Shown here: positions 1 through 4,834 of the stretch, piece by piece | Layout of the letters: the number at the start of each line of letters is the position of its first letter | Numbering within the stretch: position 1 is the first letter of the stretch | Origin: Immundisolibacter sp. | GTDB taxonomy: Bacteria > Pseudomonadota > Gammaproteobacteria > Immundisolibacterales > Immundisolibacteraceae | Reading direction: 5' to 3' | Length of the DNA stretch: 7,181 nucleotides | Assembly (NCBI RefSeq): GCF_041601295.1 | Contig: NZ_JBFIII010000120.1 | Coordinates: 1-7,181 of the forward strand | Notes under the pieces: generated by a model | Seen by the model: only the letters and a program-made list of their open reading frames with translations | Told to the model about the DNA's origin: nothing | Database searches by the model: none | Translations under genes and position numbers: made by a program

Positions 1-833
1 GATCAAGGGGTCAGAGTTGTTGAAGCTCCTACCGGGTAAGGTCACGGCACCGCTCCCGGAAGCGTTCACTCTTTCGGTCTCCGCCATGCGGTTGCCGATG
101 CAGGCGCCGTTGCAATGCGTTCTCAATCTCGCCACGGAAACGGTCATGACCCAAAACGGTACCGGTTTGTGTCGCATCACGGATTGTATCGAGCTCCCTG
201 TCATCGACGGGGGTCGAAAACAAGGCGCGATAGGCCGCGCGTCGGGACGCCGGGTCGTCGCCGAGCCGCTCATAGAGCGGGTGCAGTAACACCAGCGCGT
301 CGGGGAACCCATCTGCATTAAAGCGGTAGCTCGACCACCGGTAGGCACCGGGGTCCTCCACCATCCGGGCGCGGAGCGGATTGAGCTCGATGTAGCGGCT
401 GCAGGTGAGCAGATAGCGCTCGGAATCGATCAGCGTGGATTTATAACGGCCCTCCCACAAGGTCCCGCTGCGCTGGTACACCGTGTTGACATAACGCACG
501 TAGTGCCGCCCAACCGACTGTAGCGTTAACGACGGTGCCTTGACGCTGTCCGGCGTCAGCAGCAGATGAACATGATTGGTCATCAACACGTAAGCGTGGA
601 TGCGGCAACCGAATCGGTCGGCGGCGTCCTTGAGACTGGCCAGATAGAAGTGGTAGTCGTCATCGGCGAAGAAGCACGGCTGCCGATTGTTGCCACGTTG
701 GATGATATGCAGCGGCTGGCCGGGGACGACGATCCTTGGCCATCGGGCCATGATGCATTCCGGTTACGTGGATGAGGTGCTGTTCAAGCGTAGGCAGGGC
801 AGGCTCAGATTTCAATGACTCTGACCCCTTAGA
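1..833 (-). mobile_element. RAYT element, copy A (intact transposase, inverted ends)
   Basis: This is a unit of about 830 bp containing one RAYT-type Y1 transposase gene. Its ends are inverted copies of one motif: ATCAAGGGGTCAGAGT at 2-17 and ACTCTGACCCCTT at 818-830. The same left end recurs at 2796 and the same right end at about 1325, 1775 and 1843, which defines the boundaries by comparison rather than by guesswork. The left boundary could extend before the window. No clean target duplication is visible. A degenerate second copy of the end motif (ctcacccctt, from 835) follows directly. Inverted ends are not typical of Y1/IS200-like elements, which usually end in subterminal hairpins, so the ends may be family-specific recognition sites or relics. 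Confidence 0.75.
29..751 (-). CDS. REP-associated tyrosine transposase (RAYT, Y1/IS200-like family)
   Basis: This 240-residue protein belongs to the Y1 single-strand transposase superfamily, RAYT branch, which cuts and rejoins DNA at palindromic REP-type sequences through a 5'-phosphotyrosine. The N-terminus (MARWPRIVVPGQPLHIIQRGN) is typical of the family. The HUH metal-binding motif is H60-V-H62 in MTNHVHLLL. The catalytic tyrosine is probably Y84 or Y87 in GRHYVRYVN, followed by the family signatures GTLWEGRYKS (about 96-105), RYIELNPLRARMV (119-131) and YRWSSYRFN (137-145). The basic C-terminal tail (about 214-240) may bind DNA. The ATG at 749-751 is the only start between an upstream in-frame stop and the conserved region. 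The gene has every expected motif and no frameshift, so it could be active. RAYTs are often single-copy and domesticated, but several degraded relatives lie nearby here. Confidence 0.92.
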   Translation of the reverse strand: MARWPRIVVPGQPLHIIQRGNNRQPCFFADDDYHFYLASLKDAADRFGCRIHAYVLMTNHVHLLLTPDSVKAPSLTLQSVGRHYVRYVNTVYQRSGTLWEGRYKSTLIDSERYLLTCSRYIELNPLRARMVEDPGAYRWSSYRFNADGFPDALVLLHPLYERLGDDPASRRAAYRALFSTPVDDRELDTIRDATQTGTVLGHDRFRGEIENALQRRLHRQPHGGDRKSERFRERCRDLTR

Positions 834-835
834 TC

Positions 836-1090
836 TCACCCCTTTATTCTCCATATATTGATGATAAATAAGATAAAAAATAACACTAAGAAAAAGATTA
901 TAGCGCGTCCACCCCATCGCACGATTAAATGATAAGGGCTTTTCACGTATTTCTCGGGGTGCACTGTAAGTTCCCAGCCATTCGGTATGTCTTCAATTTT
1001 TTTTATCTTAAAGGCTAGCGCCACGAGAGTCGCGATAAACCCGCAGCCAAATGCAATAAAAAGAGATAAAAACATGGTTATTTTTATCAC
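836..1090 (-). CDS. Small two-helix membrane protein, unknown function
   Basis: This 84-residue protein was not recognised. A hydrophobic helix covers about residues 5-27 (LSLFIAFGCGFIATLVALAF), a polar middle follows (about 28-58, including KIKKIEDIPNGWELTVHPEKYVKSP), and a second helix covers about 62-81. It is therefore probably an inner-membrane hairpin. The reading frame begins with GTG at 1088-1090. An ATG five codons later (1073-1075) would give 79 residues, and neither start has a convincing ribosome binding site. The region is clearly more AT-rich than its surroundings, suggesting foreign origin. Its stop codon lies at the right edge of RAYT element A, inside a degenerate copy of the end motif, so the natural C-terminus may have been replaced. 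Real coding is likely from the coherent membrane pattern, but not certain. Confidence 0.5.
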   Translation of the reverse strand: MIKITMFLSLFIAFGCGFIATLVALAFKIKKIEDIPNGWELTVHPEKYVKSPYHLIVRWGGRAIIFFLVLFFILFIINIWRIKG

Positions 1091-1137
1091 GACTCTACAA
1101 CCTAATGTGGATTTCTAAAGTTTTCTCTAATAGGACC

Positions 1138-1218
1138 GTAGCCTGTATGAAGCGTAGCGGAATCCGGGGCGAGTGGGTGATGGCCTCCCCGTATTCCGCT
1201 ACGCTCCATACGGGCTAC
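1138..1218. repeat. GTAG-type REP doublet (BIME-like inverted pair)
   Basis: Two 32-bp arms (1138-1169 and 1187-1218) form an inverted repeat matching at 29 of 32 positions around a 17-nt centre. Each arm, read from outside in, starts with GTAG and then carries an imperfect hairpin. In the right arm, read on the minus strand, CCCGTAT and ATACGGG pair around a loop containing GAGCGTAGCGG. A GTAG foot followed by an imperfect palindrome is the known signature of REP sequences mobilised by RAYTs, and head-to-head pairs correspond to BIMEs. The doublet lies between the intact RAYT and its degraded relatives. Whether this REP type is the substrate of this RAYT cannot be told from one pair. Confidence 0.8.
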
Positions 1219-1244
1219 CACTTGCTGCCTTTATCTGCTTAACG

Positions 1245-1341
1245 ATCGGGCCATGATGCATTCGTTCCGTTTAGGTGGATCAGGTGCTGTGCAAGCGTAG
1301 ATAGGGCAGGCTCGGATTTCAATGACTCTGACCCGTTGATC
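1245..1341 (-). repeat. Solo right end of the RAYT element (copy C)
   Basis: This segment matches the upstream end of copy A (from about 742 to 833). It starts at the transposase start codon region (ATG complement at 1252-1254), runs through ATTTCAATGACTCTGACCC and ends in the terminal motif, here with one change (ACTCTGACCCGTTGAT, 1325-1340). A short insertion lies near 1262. No transposase body remains. It joins directly to the interior of copy B at about 1342-1347, so a deletion or recombination removed everything between. Confidence 0.75.
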
Positions 1342-1346
1342 TTATG

Positions 1347-1708
1347 TCGGTCTCCGCCATGCGGCTGCCGATGCAGGCGCCGTTGCAATGCGTTCTCAAT
1401 CTCGCCACGGAAACGGGCATGACCCAGAACGGTACCGGTTTGTGTCGCATCACGGATTTTATCGAGCTCCCTGTCATCGATGTGGGTCGAAAACAAGGCG
1501 CGATAGGCCGCGCGTCGGGACGCCGGGTCGTCGCCGAGCTGTTCATAGAGCGGATGCAGTGACACCAGGGCATCGGGGAACCCATCCGCATTAAAGCGGT
1601 AGCTCGACCACCGGTAGACACCGGGGTCCTCGACCATCCGGGCACGGATCGGATTGAGCTCGATGTAGCGGCTGGCCGCAGACGACGGTCCTTAGGCCAG
1701 CGGGCCAT
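1347..1708 (-). pseudogene. RAYT transposase pseudogene with 317-bp internal deletion
   Basis: The gene starts as the intact copy does (ATG at 1706-1708, residues MARWP) and then loses 317 bp, which removes the HUH motif and catalytic tyrosine. Because 317 is not a multiple of three, the frame shifts. The original C-terminal frame is recovered in another register as RYIELNPIRARMVEDPGVYRWSSYRFN and continues to RLHRQPHGGDR. That open frame then reads through the junction into copy C, picking up foreign residues, and stops at 1239. No functional transposase can be made, although the C-terminal half remains open (1239-1637). Confidence 0.88.
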
Positions 1709-1790
1709 GATGCATTCCGTTTACGCGAATGAGGTGCTGCGCAAGCGTACACAGGGCAGGTTCAAATTTCAATGACTCTGACCCCTTGAT
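1347..1790 (-). mobile_element. Internally deleted RAYT element (copy B)
   Basis: Positions 1347-1674 align without gaps to 74-401 of copy A, with about 17 differences in 328 bases by hand count (roughly 95% identity). From 1675 the sequence jumps to the part of copy A starting at 719 and continues to the right-end motif at 1775-1790. The left terminal 73 bp are missing, replaced by the solo end of copy C. The deletion has a 7-bp direct repeat (gcggctg) at its edges, present in copy A at 395-401 and 712-718 and once in copy B at 1668-1674. It is a non-autonomous derivative. Confidence 0.85.
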
Positions 1791-1807
1791 TCCTGACCCC
1801 TTGATTC
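1775..1807. repeat. Right-end motif with perfect 15-bp tandem duplication
   Basis: The terminal motif of copy B (from 1775) is followed by an exact second copy: CTGACCCCTTGATTC at 1778-1792 and again at 1793-1807. The duplication abuts the element end, so it may be a footprint of insertion into a pre-existing end motif, or slippage. Confidence 0.8.
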
Positions 1808-1840
1808 TTGCCTTAACTCGTCCGTCAAACCCGGGATAGC

Positions 1841-2503
1841 TCACTCTGACCCCTTGATCCCCGCCTCGCTCTCATAATATCCGCACCCTGTAATGCTTAC
1901 ATTGGAAACGACCTCTTGGGTAATGGCGCGAATGCTGGCGTGGCGAGTCGTATTTGACGCGAACTTGCCAGAGTAATTGCCGCGCACAGTGAGCGCATAT
2001 TCGGAGGTCAAAGGATAATAATATCTTTCGGCGGCAGCGATAACAAAATCGCGCGATCTCTGTGACGGCGGTCCGTATGAATTGAGCCACTTATAGCGGT
2101 TCGCCTCAAAAAGACTCCGTTGACCGTTTTGGGAGCGCCATGCGTAATTGTTTGCTAAATGGGAAACGAAATCAGCGAAGTTGGCGAAGGGTTTATCAGC
2201 ATCCCTGTATCTCGCAATTTCAAAAGCAATCATAGAACCGTGACCCTCTTTTCCATAGCCAAACATGGCAAAAGACTCAAATTTGGAAGAGTCTAATGCC
2301 TTCTCGAATGGCGTAAAGCGCTTGGGCGGTTCGCGTGAAATGAAGCCTGGTCCAGTAGGTACCTTGGCCGAAACAACGCATTGCCCGATTTCGACGACGA
2401 AGGAATACCAAAGTTCCGGATTGGTCTCCATGCGCTGGCCCATGCAGCTGCCGCACGTACCCACAAGCAGAACGCTTAGCAGGGCGCGGGTAATGGGTTG
2501 CAT
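1841..2503 (-). CDS. Secreted, probably lipid-anchored protein of unknown function
   Basis: This 220-residue protein was not assigned to a family. The N-terminus (MQPITRALLSVLLVGTCGSC) is a signal peptide. C17 or C20 could be the lipidated cysteine, but neither matches the lipobox well (VGTC, CGSC), so export is more certain than lipidation. The mature part is soluble, rich in aromatic and charged residues, with two further cysteines (C42, C207). The ATG at 2501-2503 has no clear Shine-Dalgarno sequence. It lies inside the last codons of an upstream hydrolase remnant that stops at 2476-2478, so translation was probably coupled to that gene. The final residues GIKGSE and the stop are encoded by the repeat motif at 1843-1859, so the original C-terminus may be lost. 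The arrangement of hydrolase followed by a secreted partner recalls effector-immunity pairs, but this is inference. Confidence 0.68.
   Translation of the reverse strand: MQPITRALLSVLLVGTCGSCMGQRMETNPELWYSFVVEIGQCVVSAKVPTGPGFISREPPKRFTPFEKALDSSKFESFAMFGYGKEGHGSMIAFEIARYRDADKPFANFADFVSHLANNYAWRSQNGQRSLFEANRYKWLNSYGPPSQRSRDFVIAAAERYYYPLTSEYALTVRGNYSGKFASNTTRHASIRAITQEVVSNVSITGCGYYESEAGIKGSE
1843..1859. repeat. Solo element end motif ACTCTGACCCCTTGATC
   Basis: This is an isolated exact copy of the right-end motif, in the same orientation as the ends at 818 and 1775. It lies 35 bp beyond the tandem duplication and has no transposase sequence of its own attached. It overlaps the last codons and stop of the minus-strand gene 1841-2503, and so marks the left border of the non-repeat block that runs to 2795. 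Confidence 0.8.
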
Positions 2504-2796
2504 CGGTAGCTGTGTGGACTGGAAGGCGCTGCTAGCATCGTGGCACCGAATAAAGAGCTAATTAACCTTAACGGATTGCGTAACATTTGGCCGCCGACGA
2601 TATTTGGCACCGGATCGAAGAAGTTAGCCTTATAGTCCAGGCCCGCTCCGGCCCAACTCGCGGCGTTTGTGGCATACGATTGCGACACGGCACCGCCGAG
2701 TATGCGCATGTGTACGCCCGCAAGGGCGGCACGATCCAGGGTGTTCACTGCCTGGGCCAGAATTTGCCCTCCTTGGCTGTGACCGACTAAGCAGAA
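2476..2796 (-). pseudogene. C-terminal remnant of an alpha/beta serine hydrolase
   Basis: An open frame of 106 residues begins exactly at the border of the repeat fragment at 2796, where the repeat itself supplies a stop codon. It starts FCLVGHSQGGQILAQAV. GHSQGG is the nucleophile elbow (GxSxG, Ser at residue 7) of alpha/beta hydrolases and lipases. Further on, FFDPVPNIVGG (Asp at residue 61) and SPHSY (His at residue 95) are in the right order to be the acid and histidine of the triad. The frame ends at 2476, overlapping the next gene by 28 bp. The N-terminal half, including any secretion or delivery domain, is missing. The first internal start is GTG at 2746-2748, after the nucleophile, so no active enzyme is expected. 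Family assignment rests on motifs only. Confidence 0.6.
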
Positions 2797-2898
2797 TCAA
2801 GGGGTCAGAGTTGTTGAAGCTCCTACCTGGTAGGTTCACGGCGCCGCTCCCGGAAGCTTTCACTCTTTCGGTCTCCGCCATGCGGCTGCTGCAGGCTG
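2795..2898 (-). repeat. Left-end fragment of the RAYT element (copy D)
   Basis: This segment aligns with positions 1-107 of copy A. It begins with the end motif ATCAAGGGGTCAGAGT (2796-2811) and continues through the C-terminal codons of the transposase to about 2898, with several base changes and a 3-nt deletion near 2888. Beyond that the similarity ends, about 30 bp before the stop codon of the next gene. It retains only the last 27 or so codons of the transposase. Confidence 0.8.
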
Positions 2899-2928
2899 TG
2901 CCATGGCCGTAGCGGCATAACGAGGTCT

Positions 2929-3426
2929 TTAGTTCTTACTGCTGCCCGAGAGGAACTTTGCGATTTCTTGGGCGTGCATCCTTGCCACGTCGTCTTCGCC
3001 ACCCACAGCCATCATGTTGTAACTGGAAACTTGCGATTCTCCGACGACACGATTGGTTTTACTATCGGTCACGGTGACGGTGGAATCGATACCATCTTTG
3101 CCCGCTAATACGCCAAACATGGCCCGCGAGAAACCGCTACGCATGCGATATGAGTTCACAGTGATTACTGTCTCGTAGGGCGCGATGGCGTCTTCGGTGG
3201 CCAACAGGCCGTGCTTGGACAGCTCCAATTTTAGGTGTCCCTTGACGGCTGCCAGGAAGTGCTCGGGCGCGTCGCTGGTCTGGGCGGAAATCTTCCCAAT
3301 GGAGTACTTGGTCGCGACAGGGGTGGTCTCTTTGGAGGGCTGTAGCGGCTGCTTCACTACAGTGGAACTTGCGCAGCCGACTAAACACAACGCGAACGCG
3401 GCGACCAAAAGTTTGGATCCATACAT
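2929..3426 (-). CDS. Outer-membrane-type lipoprotein, DUF4410-like
   Basis: This 165-residue protein has a clear signal peptide (MYGSKLLVAAFALCLVGC) and lipobox LVGC, with C18 as the lipidated residue; S20 after A19 does not suggest inner-membrane retention. The mature part (about 41-165) has the layout of DUF4410 and related periplasmic lipoproteins: a region with an amphipathic helix (HFLAAVKGHLKLELSKHGL), a strand pair around YETVITVNSYRMRSG, a glycine-containing stretch (FGVLAGKDG), and VTVTDSKTNRVVGESQV, then a C-terminal helix. The role of such proteins is unknown; they bind no known cofactor. The ATG at 3424-3426 is preceded by a good Shine-Dalgarno (AAGGGTGAG, about 3430-3438). A candidate promoter lies about 280 bp upstream (3706-3734). 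The gene is complete and seems undamaged by the neighbouring repeats. Confidence 0.75.
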   Translation of the reverse strand: MYGSKLLVAAFALCLVGCASSTVVKQPLQPSKETTPVATKYSIGKISAQTSDAPEHFLAAVKGHLKLELSKHGLLATEDAIAPYETVITVNSYRMRSGFSRAMFGVLAGKDGIDSTVTVTDSKTNRVVGESQVSSYNMMAVGGEDDVARMHAQEIAKFLSGSSKN

Positions 3427-3592
3427 GGGCTCACCCTTTGTTAATGGTTGTAAAAGCGCAGGTCATCGTCGCCGAATGTGTCGGCGTATGTTTAGGCTTG
3501 AGTCAGCCGGCCCGCATACCCTTACTACTGGCGTGCCGCCGTGGGTGATGGTGGACCAAGTCTCGAGAGACAAACCCTTGCCTCGCAGGCCG

Positions 3593-3640
3593 TTATCGCC
3601 CTGACAATCGGCTAAGGTTGCCCTTCAGATTGCTAGTCAT
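3593..3640 (-). CDS. Possible 15-codon leader ORF
   Basis: ATG at 3638-3640 is preceded by a very strong Shine-Dalgarno-like run (GGGGGAGG, 3643-3650, only 2 nt away) and encodes MTSNLKGNLSRLSGR before a TAA. It lies about 60 nt downstream of the predicted transcription start. In the +1 frame the sequence stays open to a TGA at 3463-3465. Removing one G from the GGG at 3599-3601 would therefore fuse both into a basic protein of about 59 residues. It may be a leader peptide, a frameshifted small gene, or chance. Not recognised. Confidence 0.25.
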   Translation of the reverse strand: MTSNLKGNLSRLSGR

Positions 3641-3705
3641 CGCCTCCCCCGTCGCACCACCGGACAGGTCTTTGCCTGTCTGTAGTGACATGGATATTTG
3701 CTGGC

Positions 3706-3734
3706 GATATAGACCCGCCCACGGGCGGTGTCAA
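3706..3734 (-). promoter_or_regulatory. Strong sigma70-type promoter with palindromic spacer
   Basis: On the minus strand a consensus -35 TTGACA (3729-3734) is separated by exactly 17 bp from TATATC (3706-3711, four of six to TATAAT). An A-run lies just upstream of the -35, resembling an UP element. The spacer is filled by an inverted repeat CCGCCC/GGGCGG (3715-3720 and 3723-3728), which could be a repressor operator. Transcription would run toward the lipoprotein gene 2929-3426 with a leader of about 270 nt. Predicted from sequence only. Confidence 0.55.
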
Positions 3735-3866
3735 GGGATTTTTTCAGGGCCGTCCGGGGCTGCCCGCAAACCGTGTCGGCAGCGTGTGCCCGCCGCGGGT
3801 CAGGGGCCCGGTCCGAGGGCCTCGGGGGGATTCTTGCGGTCGAATTGGGTTCCGCGCGCTGCCGAT

Positions 3867-4724
3867 TTAATCGAATACGACGGTCTTGTTGCCATACGCA
3901 AGAATGCGATGTTCCAAATGCCAGCGCACGGCACGTGACAGGACCATTTTTTCCACGTCGCGGCCTTTCTGGATCAGGTTTTCCACCTGGTCGCGGTGCG
4001 ATACGCGGATGACGTCCTGCTCGATGATTGGGCCCTCGTCCAGGCTGTCGGTGACGTAGTGGCTGGTGGCGCCGATGATTTTGACGCCGCGCTCGAAGGC
4101 GCGGTGGTAGGGGCGGGCGCCCAGGAAGGACGGCAGGAAGGAATGGTGGATGTTGATGATGCGCGCCGGGTACTTGGCCACGAAGTGCGGGCCGAGGATT
4201 TGCATGTAGCGCGCCAGCACGATCAGATCGACTTGGTGCTGTTCCAGCAGGGCCAGCTGTGTGGCTTCGGCGTCGGCCTTGTGCTCGGGCGTGACGTTGA
4301 TCAGGTGAAACGGGATATCGTAGAACTCGACCAGGTGGCGGGTGTCCTCGTGGTTGCTGATGACCAGCGGCACGTCGCAGTGCAGCTCCCCGGCGCGGTG
4401 GCGGTACAGCAGGTCGGCCAGGCAGTGGTCGTAGCTGGAGGCAAAAATGGCCACTCGCTGGCGCTGGTCCGAGCTTTCCAGACGCCACTGCAGGGTGAGC
4501 TTTTCGGCCAGCGGCGAGAAAGCCGCGGCGAAGTCCGCCAGCGGCATGTCGAAGTCCGCCAGCGACCATTCCACCCGCATAAAGAACAGCTCGGCGGCGA
4601 TGTCCACATGCTGGTCCGCATGCAGGATATTGGCGCCGTGGCGGTACAGGAATTCGGCGACGGTGGCGACCAGGCCGCGTTCGTCGGGGCAGGTAATGAG
4701 CAGGATGGCTGTGTTGGTGGACAT
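3867..4724 (-). CDS. purU: Formyltetrahydrofolate deformylase PurU
   Basis: This cytoplasmic enzyme hydrolyses 10-formyl-THF to formate and THF, supplying formate for the PurT step of purine synthesis and balancing the folate pool. The protein has 285 residues, close to the usual 280 or so. An ACT domain lies at about 6-85 (LLITCPDERGLVATVAEFL) and a formyltransferase-like domain at about 90-285. The catalytic set is visible: N191 and H193 in NIHHSFLPSF and D229 in GATSHYVTDSLDEGPII. VAIFASSYDHCLADLL (91-106) is typical of PurU. The ATG at 4722-4724 is chosen because residues MSTNTAILLITCPDERG match the family N-terminus. A longer open frame to 4841 would add 39 unrelated residues and overlap the divergent gene. 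An AAGG sequence lies just upstream as a modest ribosome binding site. It is transcribed divergently from glcD. Confidence 0.95.
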   Translation of the reverse strand: MSTNTAILLITCPDERGLVATVAEFLYRHGANILHADQHVDIAAELFFMRVEWSLADFDMPLADFAAAFSPLAEKLTLQWRLESSDQRQRVAIFASSYDHCLADLLYRHRAGELHCDVPLVISNHEDTRHLVEFYDIPFHLINVTPEHKADAEATQLALLEQHQVDLIVLARYMQILGPHFVAKYPARIINIHHSFLPSFLGARPYHRAFERGVKIIGATSHYVTDSLDEGPIIEQDVIRVSHRDQVENLIQKGRDVEKMVLSRAVRWHLEHRILAYGNKTVVFD

Positions 4725-4760
4725 GGTGCCTTGGCGGGTGACGGGTTCTTTGCACCGCAA

Positions 4761-4768
4761 AATATAAG
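4761..4768. promoter_or_regulatory. Overlapping divergent -10 boxes between purU and glcD
   Basis: The 110-bp purU-glcD gap is GC-rich except for one AT patch. On the minus strand it reads TATATT (4761-4766), suiting a purU start about 30 nt upstream of its ATG. On the plus strand it reads TATAAG (4763-4768), suiting glcD with a leader of about 60 nt. Neither has a good -35, so activators may be needed. If both are used, the two promoters would compete for polymerase. Confidence 0.35.
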
Positions 4769-4824
4769 CCAATCGGCGTCGGCGTTCTGCGTTTGGGCGC
4801 CAGCAGCTACCATTGCCGCTGGTC

Positions 4825-4832
4825 AGGAGGGG
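4825..4832 (+). promoter_or_regulatory. Ribosome binding site of glcD
   Basis: AGGAGGGG lies 2-9 nt before the ATG at 4835 and is the only strong Shine-Dalgarno near the gene start. It decides between this start and the upstream in-frame ATG at 4793. Confidence 0.75.
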
Positions 4833-4834
4833 GC

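Larger units (their letters stand above)
3427..3866. other. Intergenic region without a recognised gene
   Basis: This 440-bp gap separates the lipoprotein from purU. It holds a likely minus-strand promoter (3706-3734) and a possible short leader ORF (3593-3640). It also has small perfect hairpins at 3470-3486 (CGCCGA/TCGGCG), 3663-3680 (GACAGG/CCTGTC) and 3813-3825 (CCGAG/CTCGG). None of the hairpins is followed by a T-run in the sense that would make a convincing terminator for purU. I see no tRNA, known riboswitch or complete protein gene. Confidence 0.6.

Noticed and set aside
1..1859. CRISPR-like array from the repeated TGACCCC motifs
   Set aside because: Spacing is irregular, orientations differ, and the motifs coincide with ends of RAYT copies.
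3421..3520. Integron attC site near the hairpin at 3470-3486
   Set aside because: The flanking core sites do not match the GTTRRRY/RYYYAAC pattern.
3560..3660. Group II intron 5' end (GTGCGAC) in the leader before the lipoprotein
   Set aside because: There is no reverse transcriptase, no domain V hairpin, and too little room for an intron.
3813..3825. Hairpin CCGAG/CTCGG downstream of purU as a terminator
   Set aside because: It has a short stem and no T-run in the purU direction.
3637..4755. Long minus-strand open frame (372 codons) over purU
   Set aside because: It is rich in Arg, Pro and His with no domain and lies in an alternative frame of the clear purU gene; a shadow frame caused by high GC.
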